A stretch of 64,000 nucleotides of DNA, from the NCBI GenBank assembly GCA_945952315.1, contig CAMFIE010000016.1:22220-86219 (forward strand), in the 5' to 3' direction. Positions 54,863-63,394 of this stretch are shown piece after piece. A program made the position numbers and the translations under genes. The notes under the pieces are model-generated. The model saw only the letters and a program-made list of their open reading frames with translations. It ran no database searches and was not told where the DNA came from. This stretch comes from an uncultured Rhizobium sp. Lineage in GTDB: Bacteria; Pseudomonadota; Alphaproteobacteria; Rhizobiales; Rhizobiaceae. Numbering within the stretch: the stretch's first letter is position 1; each line of letters begins with the position of its first letter.

Positions 54863-55206
54863 GCGCTGGCCTCGGCAGAAGGCGTGTCCGATGTGTCTGT
54901 GGATGTGTCGGCCAGACGAAAGCGCCTCGGGCCATCCTCTGACGGCGTCAGGCAATCGAGCCTGTGACCCGCCTTGCGTAGGTGGCAGAGTTTTGCGCGC
55001 ACCGCATGACGGGTCCAGCCGGTCAGCAGGACAAGTTGATCAAGGCTTGCGCCTTCCGGTCGGGCAAGGCTTGCGAGGATCTTTTGGGATTTTGGCTCCG
55101 GTGGGATGGGAAGAGGAGCCATCTGCTCCTTGATCACAGTCGGTTCCGTCTTCTGGTCTGCGGCATGGAACCGGGTTGGGAACAGCTTTTGCAGGAACGG
55201 GGTCAT
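54859..55206 (-). CDS. DUF3489 protein, winged-helix-like
   Basis: 115-residue protein of the DUF3489 family with a helix-turn-helix-like core (ASLDQLVLLTGWTRHAVRAKLCHLRKAGHRL), hence a probable small DNA-binding factor. It starts at 55206 behind GAGG. It is coupled to DUF2924 by a 4-base overlap. Its position upstream of the recombinase makes it a candidate regulator or directionality factor; this is inference. Confidence 0.75.
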   Translation of the reverse strand: MTPFLQKLFPTRFHAADQKTEPTVIKEQMAPLPIPPEPKSQKILASLARPEGASLDQLVLLTGWTRHAVRAKLCHLRKAGHRLDCLTPSEDGPRRFRLADTSTDTSDTPSAEASA

Positions 55207-55353
55207 GGAGCCTCACCTCTTGTTCGGGACGGGCCACATGATTGCAACCCGTTGCACCGGGCAAAGCCCCGCATTGGCGAGGCGCTTAGGGGGCGAGGCG
55301 CTTAAGGGGTGGCGCTGGAGGCGGGGATTGAAGGCGAGTGCCGCAGGTGTTGG

Positions 55354-55674
55354 TCATCCCGTCGTGGCCGGTATTCCTTCCCTCATGGCTGCACTGAGCT
55401 CCCTGAGCTTGTCGGCGATGGTCCTGATCCCGGCCGCATAAAGGCGAGTGGTGCGGTCGGCTGCAAAGGCAACCGGATCATTCGGGGCGACCTCTGCCTC
55501 GATATAGCAGGCGATCATCTCACCAAACCCGATCAGGCACTTCTCGATGGCAAGGAGTTCTTCCGCGTGGTCGTGGAGAAGATCGGCTGTAGAGGGAGGG
55601 AACCCCGCTTTCCACATCTTGCCATGATCGCCTGTCCGTTCGCCGGTCATCCCCGTGTTGCCCCAATTCTTCAT
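55354..55674 (-). CDS. Small protein of unknown function in the phage cassette
   Basis: 106 residues, mostly helical (LLHDHAEELLAIEKCLIGFGEMIACYIEAEV ... LYAAGIRTIADKLRELSAAM), soluble, no signal. The ATG at 55674 has only a weak ribosome site; the ATG at 55650 is an alternative. It lies between the terminase and DUF3489 genes. No family recognised. Confidence 0.5.
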   Translation of the reverse strand: MKNWGNTGMTGERTGDHGKMWKAGFPPSTADLLHDHAEELLAIEKCLIGFGEMIACYIEAEVAPNDPVAFAADRTTRLYAAGIRTIADKLRELSAAMREGIPATTG

Positions 55675-55787
55675 TCGTCTGCTTCAACTTCGAGTGACAG
55701 CAATGCTTCCTCTGTGCCCGAAGTCCAGTGGAACTTAGGCCATTCATCAGGGGCTTTCCTGACGGCGGGGCATAAGGCCAAAACAAC

Positions 55788-55829
55788 AGGGGTCAGCGAT
55801 TGAGGAGCTCGCCCCCGTCACTGACCCCT
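55788..55829 (-). terminator. Inverted repeat after the terminase gene
   Basis: Arms AGGGGTCAG (55788-55796) and CTGACCCCT (55821-55829) with a 24-base loop, 7 bases after the terminase stop on the minus strand, followed by TTGTTTTGG. It is a possible terminator or an operator for the genes that follow. Confidence 0.4.
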
Positions 55830-55836
55830 GCCGGCT

Positions 55837-57297
55837 CTACCGCCGCCGGGCGATTTTACCGACAGGGCGTGTCCGTACAACCGGTGTGCGCGTGGTGAGA
55901 TAATGAAGGGCCTGGCTGGTGCTGTCGACCTGGTCGTCATGCTTGCCTGACGGAAACGCCAGGAGTTCGTTCAGATAGGCGGTAAGCCAGGGGGCCTGAC
56001 GGGGCAGATGAACCTGACCGGCCTCGAAGCGGGCAGCCTGGGCAAGCAGTCGTGCAAGCTTGTCAAAGCGCGGGCGTTTGAGGGTCGCCCGCATGGCACC
56101 GGTACGGTTGATATCCTGAACAAGGGACCGGCCGAGCTCGGTGTCCTCGATCAGGGTCGCATTGGCATCATGTCTTTGCTTCGTCTCGATGATCTTCCGA
56201 CGAAGGTCAGGCGCTTCCCACTGGCCGCGGATCAGATCGATCAGGTAATAATCGGTTCCGATTGCACCCCAGACCGTGCCGACAGACCAGTCTGAGGCTT
56301 CCCCGATCGTTGATGCCGTATCCCAGGAGGTGATCACCCGTTCGAAGGCATCTGGAACCTCCTCGTAGTAACGAAGCCATTCGCGATGAATGACATTGCC
56401 ACCGGCCGGGATCGGCTTCTGCTGATACTGGGCGGAGAAGTTCATGGAGCCGAGCGTCCGGCGCAGGCGGTCGAGGACCTCCTGCGGCTCCCGCTCCGGG
56501 TGAAGGAGATCACCGCATTTGCGATGATAGGAGCCGTAAAGCCCCATGTCGAAGCACTGGTCTTCCTCGGCGATGGCCGGGATGGCAATCACCTCCCAGT
56601 CATCCTGCTTGAGGACATGGCCGACCAGATCGTCTTCATGCAGGCGTTGCATGACCATCACCACCTGACCGGTGCGTTTGTCATTGAGGCGGGTCGAGAG
56701 TGTGCCGTCCCAGAACTCCTTCGTCCGTCTGCGCTCGGCCTCCGAGAGCGCGGCATCCAGACCATTGATCGGATCATCGACGATGATGAGATCTGCGCCA
56801 TGGCCGAGGATGCCACTGTTGACGGAACCGGCCATGCGATAGCCGCGTCCGGACGTATTGATCTTCGAGCGGGTTGCGCCAGCAATCCGGCATTCAGGGA
56901 AGGCCTCGGCAAACCAGCGGCTTTCCATGAGGGTGCGGGTATCGGCTCCAAGCTTGAAGGACAGATCATTGGCGTGGGAGATCGCCATGATCCGCTTTGC
57001 CGGGTTGCGTCCAAGCAGCCATGCGCTGAAGGCCACCGTGACCGTGATTGACTTCATCGAGCGCGGCGGGACATTGATGATGAGCCGTTTGCATTGACCG
57101 CTTGCCACCCGCTCCAGCGCATGGGTGATCACATGGATGTGCCAATTGTCGGCAAAGCTGGTCCCGGGCTCCAGTGTATGGAAGCTCGTGCGGACAAAGC
57201 TCATGAGATCATGGCGCAGGATACGATGAAAGAGATCAAGGCTTGAGACCTCGGCCCGACCACGATCAGGATTGTGATGAGGGCTATGGATCGTCAT
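55837..57297 (-). CDS. Phage terminase large subunit
   Basis: 486-residue DNA-packaging motor. The ATPase domain has a P-loop variant NVPPRSMKS at about residues 75-83 and Walker B DLIIVDDP at 169-176. The RNase-H-like nuclease domain starts at ITSWDTAS (D326), with a final acidic motif KHDDQVDS. The ATG at 57297 has GGAG upstream and overlaps the DUF5681 end by 14 bases. No portal or capsid genes follow. Confidence 0.88.
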   Translation of the reverse strand: MTIHSPHHNPDRGRAEVSSLDLFHRILRHDLMSFVRTSFHTLEPGTSFADNWHIHVITHALERVASGQCKRLIINVPPRSMKSITVTVAFSAWLLGRNPAKRIMAISHANDLSFKLGADTRTLMESRWFAEAFPECRIAGATRSKINTSGRGYRMAGSVNSGILGHGADLIIVDDPINGLDAALSEAERRRTKEFWDGTLSTRLNDKRTGQVVMVMQRLHEDDLVGHVLKQDDWEVIAIPAIAEEDQCFDMGLYGSYHRKCGDLLHPEREPQEVLDRLRRTLGSMNFSAQYQQKPIPAGGNVIHREWLRYYEEVPDAFERVITSWDTASTIGEASDWSVGTVWGAIGTDYYLIDLIRGQWEAPDLRRKIIETKQRHDANATLIEDTELGRSLVQDINRTGAMRATLKRPRFDKLARLLAQAARFEAGQVHLPRQAPWLTAYLNELLAFPSGKHDDQVDSTSQALHYLTTRTPVVRTRPVGKIARRR

Positions 57298-57760
57298 GGG
57301 CTTTCTCCGCTTCCTTGCTTTCCCGTCTCGCATTCTCCTGCGCCTCTGCCTCCTGGCGCCCCCTGGCAAGGGAGCGTCTGGTCAGGTAGTCCTCGCTGAC
57401 GTCCTGGATCAGATCCTCCGGCAGCTCATAGTCGCGCAAATCCGCTTCTGCCTTCGAGCGTTCATTCGAATTGGCGCTATCAAGGTTCAAGACCATCCGC
57501 GTGGCGGTGACATCGCCCCTGATCGCCTTGTTGATAACGTTCTTTGCAATGATCTCGCGAACGGTCAGATGCACTTTGCCGCCATTGACCTGGACGACCA
57601 TCTTCGCATCAAGCTCCTGACGGATAGTATCGGCGACACTGGTCTCGGATGCAGGCTTCTTCTTCGGGCGTCCGGAAGGATTGCCGGAGCGCCCCTTCTG
57701 GAACCGGTTCTTGACAGGCGGCTTTCCATAGCCGACCTCGGGGGGCTGATCATCACGCAT
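57284..57760 (-). CDS. DUF5681 protein (terminase-associated)
   Basis: 158-residue basic protein with the family's N-terminal motif VKNRFQKGRSGNPSGRPKK (residues about 15-33), then a helical region (AIRGDVTATRMVLNLDS). It is regularly found before terminase genes in rhizobial phage regions and may serve as a small-terminase-like DNA-recognition partner; this role is inferred. GGGGAGG precedes the ATG. It overlaps both neighbours by 8-14 bases. Confidence 0.78.
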   Translation of the reverse strand: MRDDQPPEVGYGKPPVKNRFQKGRSGNPSGRPKKKPASETSVADTIRQELDAKMVVQVNGGKVHLTVREIIAKNVINKAIRGDVTATRMVLNLDSANSNERSKAEADLRDYELPEDLIQDVSEDYLTRRSLARGRQEAEAQENARRESKEAEKAHDDP

Positions 57761-59225
57761 GGCAAGCCTCCCCGATCCTGCGGGCCGCAACCTCTTCAAA
57801 GCTCTCGCCCGTTTCGACGAGAAACACCTTTGCCTGGGTGAGCTTTGCAAAGCGGCGGATGGTCAGATCCACATAGAGCGGATCAAACTCGATGAGGCGC
57901 GCCCGGCGACGGGCCTTCTCCGCGGCAATCAGCGTGGTGCCGCTGCCACCGAACGGATCAAGCACGACATCCCCGATCTTCGAGCAATCCTTCAGTGCGT
58001 CCACGACGAGTGCTGTAGGCTTGACCGTCGGGTGTGCGGCAAGATCCTCCATCCTGCCGCGCCTGAATGTGTTTGCGCCGGCATAGGTCCACACATTGGT
58101 GCGATAACGACCGGTGCTGCCGAGCTGGATATTGTTCACATGCGGGGAGGTCCCCTTCTTCCAGAGAGGGATGACCTCATGCTGGGAGCGATAGAGGCTT
58201 CCCATGCCGGCATTGGTCTTCGACCAGACGATGATGTTCTTGAGCGCATCATAGACGGCATGGCCTGCCTCCAGCATCTCGTGGAGATGGGCCCAGTCGA
58301 TACAGGTGAAGTGCAGGCTGCCATCGGCTGCAAAGTCATATTGCAACTGGAACACCGCAGTCAGGAACGCGATGAACTCCGGCTTCGACATCTCGCCGCT
58401 TGCAACGGCAAACTCGCGATGCCTGACCTTGCCAAGGCCGCTCACATGCCCATCGATCCGGACATTATAGGGGGGATCAGAAAAGACGATTGCAGCCTTC
58501 TCCTCACCCATCAGCGCCTGATAATCCTCGCGCCTGCGGGCATCGCCACAGAGAATGCGATGGCCCCCAAGCGCCCAGATGTCACCGGTCCGGCTGACCG
58601 CAACCTTCTCCAGATCCGGCAACTGATCGGCAGGATCGGCCTTCTCCCTTTTGATCACCGGGCCATCGATGATGAGATCAAGCTCGGGGGTCTCAAAGCC
58701 GGTAAAGTCGAGGAGGTCGAGATCGAGTGCCTGAAGGTCGATCACTTCGAGCCGCAGCAGTTCCTCGTCCCAGCCGGCAAGTTCTGCCAGCCGGTTGTCG
58801 GCAATCGCATAGGCACGCCGCTCTGGCTCATCAAGATGGCTGATCCGGATAACAGGCACGGTGGTCATGCCAATCAGGCGTGCGGCCTCAAGCCTGCCGT
58901 GACCGGCGACGATCGTGCCGTCATCATCCACCAGAAGCGGGCACAAGAACCCGAAGCGGCGGATGCTGCTGGCAATCTTGCTGATCTGCTTGTCGGAATG
59001 GCTGCGCGTCCGACGCGCCGCCGCACGAAGATCGTCAACGGCAATCATCTCGATCTTCAGCTGCAGCGCCTCGGGCAGATCCGGCGAAACAGAGGCGGTC
59101 GAGCGAGACGGCACCGAAGTCGATGTCGACGACTGCCCTAAAGGGTTAGCACGTAAACTGCTCTGCTGATCACATGACGTGTCAGCTACCAAAGGACGGG
59201 TGCGTTTGCGGATAGTGGCATCCAT
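57753..59225 (-). CDS. DNA methyltransferase with N-terminal ParB-like domain
   Basis: 490-residue fusion. The ParB/sulfiredoxin-type domain covers roughly residues 55-150, with IVAGHGRLEAA at 105-115. It is followed by a beta-class N6-adenine or N4-cytosine methyltransferase: DPPYNV at 250-255 comes before the AdoMet motif DPFGGSGTT at 423-431, the beta-class order. No restriction enzyme gene is adjacent, so it is likely an orphan phage methylase. AGGAG precedes the ATG at 59225. It is first of the overlapping cassette. Confidence 0.87.
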   Translation of the reverse strand: MDATIRKRTRPLVADTSCDQQSSLRANPLGQSSTSTSVPSRSTASVSPDLPEALQLKIEMIAVDDLRAAARRTRSHSDKQISKIASSIRRFGFLCPLLVDDDGTIVAGHGRLEAARLIGMTTVPVIRISHLDEPERRAYAIADNRLAELAGWDEELLRLEVIDLQALDLDLLDFTGFETPELDLIIDGPVIKREKADPADQLPDLEKVAVSRTGDIWALGGHRILCGDARRREDYQALMGEEKAAIVFSDPPYNVRIDGHVSGLGKVRHREFAVASGEMSKPEFIAFLTAVFQLQYDFAADGSLHFTCIDWAHLHEMLEAGHAVYDALKNIIVWSKTNAGMGSLYRSQHEVIPLWKKGTSPHVNNIQLGSTGRYRTNVWTYAGANTFRRGRMEDLAAHPTVKPTALVVDALKDCSKIGDVVLDPFGGSGTTLIAAEKARRRARLIEFDPLYVDLTIRRFAKLTQAKVFLVETGESFEEVAARRIGEACHA

Positions 59226-59907
59226 GGCGGATCTCCTTTTGAGGAGACCGAGACCGTGAGCAGAACCATGACACAGATATCCGTTCACTCCTCAAGAGTG
59301 CCATCAGATCTGTGTACCACGCTCTGCTCGTATACCCCCTGAAAGAGGCACCGTGATGCTCGTGAGATTGCCACCCAACAGTATCAGTCTGTTGAACGAT
59401 TAATCTTGTGACCCGATCGGATCTGTACATGACTAATTTACCCTATCCCGAAACCCCCGCAAGAGGAAAATGACGGAGGGTGAGGAAAAATTTGGGGGGC
59501 GGGATGGCAGGAAAGTATGATAACAAGAAGAATTGAAAACAATCGAAATGCGTATAGATCGCGAAAGGAGAATGGAATGTAAATCTAAATCGTCGCAAAA
59601 TACGTAAAAAATATGAATAATATGAATTAATATACGTATAGATACTGGAAGATTATCGATATTAAGAAATAAATCCCAGCAATATGTCATGTTAATGACA
59701 TTAATATTAACGTAGAGTTCTTTTGATGGTTAAATGACGATAATATCAATAGCATAGTAGATTGGAATCGTCATTCCGACCGGCGCCGGGACGGTAAGCG
59801 GAGCAGATCGAGTGGCGGTGACGCGGAAGGAGGCAGTTTGCGTTGGGGTTAGCGTTGGCGCTGCCCTGTCTTCTCGGCGCGGATCACAAATGCGCGGAGG
59901 CGGTGTA
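59226..59907. other. AT-rich gene-free stretch
   Basis: About 680 bases between the methyltransferase and an IS6 element. The part 59,480-59,760 is strikingly AT-rich, with no plausible gene, unlike all other DNA here. It contains a small hairpin ATGTCAT-GTTA-ATGACAT (59684-59701) next to ATTAATATTAA, and the repeated word CGTATAGAT. It should contain the promoter of the cassette; the rest may be an origin-like or foreign segment. Confidence 0.55.
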
Positions 59908-60729
59908 GGGGTAGCGTCGCCTTAATCGAGCTTGGGATGCGGTAGTCGTCTCAGCCTTAATTTCACTCGCCAATCGACGAAGCGATTTCCCGCCATGTGC
60001 TGATGGCGTGGGAGCGAAGCTGGCGATGATCTGCGGCGGTGAGGTATTTCCGGTGAAGTAGGAAAAGATTGGCGATCTGGCCATGGGATGAGATGAAACG
60101 CTGGCATTGCCGGGCCGACTTGAAGCGCATCATGCGCCGCTCCCATCGTCGCACGGGAAAATGTGAATTCTCGGCGCGGTTGTTGATACTCTTATGTGAC
60201 CGATGCTCGACGCCTGGCATCAATTCTGACTTGGCGGCAGAGTAGGATCGCAGCTTGTCGGTGACGATAACCCGTGGGGTGGTGCCGTGACCCTTAAGCA
60301 GTTTGCGCATCATGCGAAGGGCTGCTCCCTTGTTTCTTCGGCTTTGTAGAAGCGCATCAAGGACGTAGCTATTGGCATCGACGGCGCGCCACAGCCAGTA
60401 TTTCTTTCCCTTGATCGTCACAACCATCTCATCGAGCTGCCATTTGTCGGCAAAGTGCCCGCGTGAACGTCGCCGGAGCTGGTACGCGAACTTGATGCCG
60501 AACTTTCCCGTCCATTCCGAGACCGTCTGAAACGAAACCTTGATGCCGCGCTCGGCCAGCAGATCTTCAACGTCGCGAAAGCTGAGCGGAAACCGGTATT
60601 AGAGCCACACAGCATGGGCGATGATCTCGGCGGGAAAGCGGTGACGTCTATAGCGGGTCGGCGAGGCTTCAGTCATATCGGCAGATTATCCTACCGATCC
60701 GCATAAATCGGTTAATGCGACGTCACCCC
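59908..60729 (-). mobile_element. IS6-family insertion sequence, inactivated
   Basis: 822 bp, the usual size for IS6. The ends are inverted repeats: GGGGTAGCGTCGCCTTAATCG inward on the left and, with five mismatches in 21, the corresponding sequence on the right. The only gene carries a nonsense codon. Flanking octamers (GCGGTGTA and GTGCAGAG) are not duplicated, so the element may mark a recombination junction. Confidence 0.75.
59963..60676 (-). pseudogene. IS6-family transposase with in-frame TAA
   Basis: The frame runs from the ATG at 60676 to the stop at 59963 (237 codons, normal length) but has TAA at codon 26 (60599-60601), where family members have an aromatic residue, usually tyrosine, after VWL. 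One base change would restore it. Downstream the catalytic domain is intact (DKWQLDEMVV, WRAVDANSYVLDALLQSRRN, RAENSHFPVRRWER). Without suppression no active protein is expected, though a shorter internal start may produce a fragment lacking the N-terminus. Confidence 0.88.
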
Positions 60730-60999
60730 GTGCAGAGGTTCGCCCACTGCGACATGTGGAAAAAGAACATTCTGCGAACAAAGGCCTATGAAACGGCCGA
60801 ATCAATCGCTATAGCGTGTATTAGAGATATCGGCATCAGCTGGATAGGAAGCTCGTTGGAAAGCAAGATAGCTCTCATCCGAAAAAACTGGATCGTTCAT
60901 AAACAGCGTTGATCAAGCCATCGCCCAAAACCGCATCAACTTAACTCGCCGTCAAATCGCCGACGAATCTGTTCCGGTCACGGGGCACGTCATCACGTT
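60730..60999. other. Gap between the IS6 element and the lipoprotein gene
   Basis: 270 bases. A short plus-strand reading frame to 60912 begins inside the insertion sequence and resembles no protein I know. I see no RNA gene or clear hairpin. Confidence 0.4.
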
Positions 61000-61611
61000 T
61001 TAGCTTAAAGGACGAAGATCGCAATTGTGGAGCGAATTTGAGATCTCGTCTAGAAACGACTCAATATCCTGTTCTCCATTTGGGCCTATCGGGGTTAGCA
61101 TCGATTCAGTAATTTCATCGTTCGTCCAGCCATCGCCATAAAGCTCCCCAGCCCTTTCAACTGTGATTGTTACCTCCATGTCATTGGAGCCTCTGTTCAT
61201 ATTGTAGTTTAAAAAGAGCTGGAGCCGTTCGATTCTGCCAAGCTGCTTCTGCACCAGCGACTTGCTGTCGCCTTGCAATAGCAGCGTAATGCGATCGGCA
61301 GACCCGTCCCTAATGGAATATCGTTTCATGAGGTGTGGGTCTCGCTCAGCAACAAACTTATCGATACAAGCTTGGGTGAAAGCCGGATATTCGCCGTATG
61401 GGAGGAACGGTACCGTTTTCGACATGGTACGGCTGACTAGGCAAACAAGTCCGTTGCAGTCAGGGCCATTGAAAGCCGCAGGCGCAGATACATTGCCTTC
61501 ACCGCGCCAGGACACCAGTTGCCCGTGCATCGTCGATGAACACCCTGACACAAGCGAAATAGCTAGAAGCGCCACTACTAGCGATTTAACCGGAGGTGCT
61601 GAGCGAACCAT
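61000..61611 (-). CDS. Lipoprotein of unknown function
   Basis: 203 residues with a lipoprotein signal (hydrophobic core LVVALLAISLVSGC, lipobox cysteine near residue 24) and a mixed alpha/beta mature domain with two further cysteines (GPDCNGLVCLV) and one near the end. The ATG at 61611 has GGAGG upstream, inside the end of the membrane-protein gene (26-base overlap), so the two are coupled. Lower GC than the core genes. No family recognised. Confidence 0.7.
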   Translation of the reverse strand: MVRSAPPVKSLVVALLAISLVSGCSSTMHGQLVSWRGEGNVSAPAAFNGPDCNGLVCLVSRTMSKTVPFLPYGEYPAFTQACIDKFVAERDPHLMKRYSIRDGSADRITLLLQGDSKSLVQKQLGRIERLQLFLNYNMNRGSNDMEVTITVERAGELYGDGWTNDEITESMLTPIGPNGEQDIESFLDEISNSLHNCDLRPLS

Positions 61612-62071
61612 CTCCGCCACCTCCGTGGTCGTCTTTACGTGGACCGCCGCCGTTTCTTGAGAACATATTGCTGATCAGCGTCAAGATACCTGCGATGGTC
61701 GAATCCGCAATCCCAAGGGCTATGCGAAGGCTATTGCCGTCAGAGCCCGGCGTGTCGTGGTATGTTTTTACTAAATCGTAAACCCAGTAGCCGAGGGTTG
61801 GGGCTGCGATGCTCACAGTGAATAAAAATATAAAATGGGTCGGGCCGCCTTCAGCACGATGACTTGAAGCGAAGAAAGTTAAGATGTTGATTGCGATTGC
61901 CGCTGTCACGGGGCACAGAATAGCCATCGTACCCATTATCTCTTCAGTGGACATCCTACCTTTTAAGAAAGCCCAAGATACGCCAACCACCCAGAAGTGA
62001 AGCGCAATCAATATCATGGCCACCAGATTTCTTATCCAAGTCGCGTATCTTGAAGACCTTGCTCGTGCCAT
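61586..62071 (-). CDS. Membrane protein of unknown function (about four helices)
   Basis: 161 residues from the ATG at 62071 (GAGGAG upstream): helices near residues 12-32, 43-65, 75-97 and 118-140, and a glycine-rich charged C-terminal tail (GGGPRKDDHGGGGDGS). It is coupled to the lipoprotein gene downstream. No family recognised; a two-component envelope pair is the most that can be said. Confidence 0.7.
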   Translation of the reverse strand: MARARSSRYATWIRNLVAMILIALHFWVVGVSWAFLKGRMSTEEIMGTMAILCPVTAAIAINILTFFASSHRAEGGPTHFIFLFTVSIAAPTLGYWVYDLVKTYHDTPGSDGNSLRIALGIADSTIAGILTLISNMFSRNGGGPRKDDHGGGGDGSLSTSG

Positions 62072-62337
62072 ATTTGGCTCCTCAGCTGGAGCGGAGTAGG
62101 AGGCTTTACATCGGCATTTTGGAATCATTCTAATGTATCGATCACCGGCGGTCAAGTTAATGTGGGCAGTAATAAGACTTTTTACCAAAACCGTAAAAGG
62201 TAGCTCCTGGTTCGAGCATTTCGCTGCGCTATCATTATGAAAATAATGGCGTAATTGATATTAGTCAGCGCTTGTGACAAATTAGACGTCTACAGAAGAA
62301 TTACGTAGACACTAAAAGCCTCCAGAGGATGATGGTG

Positions 62338-63027
62338 ATGTCTCTATCAAAACGTACCGTCTCAACCACTGCGACAGTAGATCAACTTCTCTCAGTAATC
62401 GCTGAGCGATTGGAGAGTGGACGTCGGCAAGAGGTATGGGAGGCAATTAGGGGAGAATGTACCCAGCATAGCTTGCGGGCCTGGCTTAGGGATCCGGAAA
62501 AGGCCCGAAACGCGGCAAAGGTTCGGAGCGGAGCGTTGGAGCGAATTGTTAGGCGTCTTTACGCTGACGAGAGTAGCGCGTTCTTGGATAATTACCGATT
62601 TTCGCTCAATGAAATGGGCATGTCAATCGGTTCTCAAGATTTATTGCATCAATACGAGGGAATTTACTACTTTTTGATAGTCATAGGTGAGCTAGAATTC
62701 AAAGTTACGCATTTCTCCATCAGAATTTCTAAGAATAACGTTCCTGTTTTCATAATGAGAGCCAACGACAAAAAATGCGATGGATTTGTGTTTTATACAG
62801 GAGGAAGAATTATATTTTCGGGCCTGTCTGACTATTTAAACGCATTCATCATCGTGAACAAATCCGTAGATCCAAGTGTTGACCCACTTTTTGGCATGAT
62901 GACGGTTGAGGATAAGTTTCGAAACAATTGCTTCGCTGCAGATGTGTGCTTGTTACCGCGAAGGGATGGCAATAAGGAAAAGTTGCCAGATTACCAGAAA
63001 GAGCTACGCGTTCTGAAACATTTATGA
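62338..63027 (+). CDS. Soluble protein of unknown function
   Basis: 229 residues from the ATG at 62338 (GAGG nine bases upstream; earlier ATGs at 62329 and 62332 are too close to the site). The first 80 residues are helical and basic, with a region that could be a helix-turn-helix (QHSLRAWLRDPEKARNAAKV); the rest is beta-rich with many aromatics (YEGIYYFLIVIGELEFKV). Low GC and unusual codon use point to recent transfer. No family recognised. Confidence 0.65.
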   Translation: MSLSKRTVSTTATVDQLLSVIAERLESGRRQEVWEAIRGECTQHSLRAWLRDPEKARNAAKVRSGALERIVRRLYADESSAFLDNYRFSLNEMGMSIGSQDLLHQYEGIYYFLIVIGELEFKVTHFSIRISKNNVPVFIMRANDKKCDGFVFYTGGRIIFSGLSDYLNAFIIVNKSVDPSVDPLFGMMTVEDKFRNNCFAADVCLLPRRDGNKEKLPDYQKELRVLKHL

Positions 63028-63105
63028 TGACCGGAGCTGTCGCATGGCTGTTGGTTTCCACGCAGAACTGAGCCGGTGGGGGTGCGGATAAAAAGTTGGA
63101 CTGTT

Positions 63106-63394
63106 TCATAAGTTCTGGCCGAGGCTCTGACGATACTCGACCGGGCTGAGCGATCCCAGCGATATCTTGATGCGCTTCTCATTGTACCAGCGGATATAGG
63201 CGTCCAACTCTGCCACGAACTGCTCGATTGTGATCGTCTTCCAGTCTCGTGGATAGAAGAGTTCCGTTTTCAACCGGCCAAAGAAGCCTTCGCACGCGGC
63301 GTTGTCTTGCGAGCAACCCTTTCGGGACATCGAACGAACGAGCTGCGCATGACTAATCCTGTTGAGCCAGCCAGGCCAGCGATAATGGGCTCCG
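63106..63394 (-). pseudogene. IS3-family (IS150-like) transposase, C-terminal fragment
   Basis: The minus-strand frame carries the C-terminal third of an OrfB integrase: HYRWPGWLN, then RKGCSQDNAACEGFFGRLKTE with the catalytic glutamate, and SPVEYRQSL at the end. Homology stops at 63394, exactly where the 151-bp inverted-repeat element begins, so the 5' part was lost at that junction. Confidence 0.82.

Noticed and set aside
59433..59690. An 85-codon frame in the AT-rich segment
   Set aside because: It has no ribosome site and its composition (I, F, S, L) is that of random AT-rich DNA.
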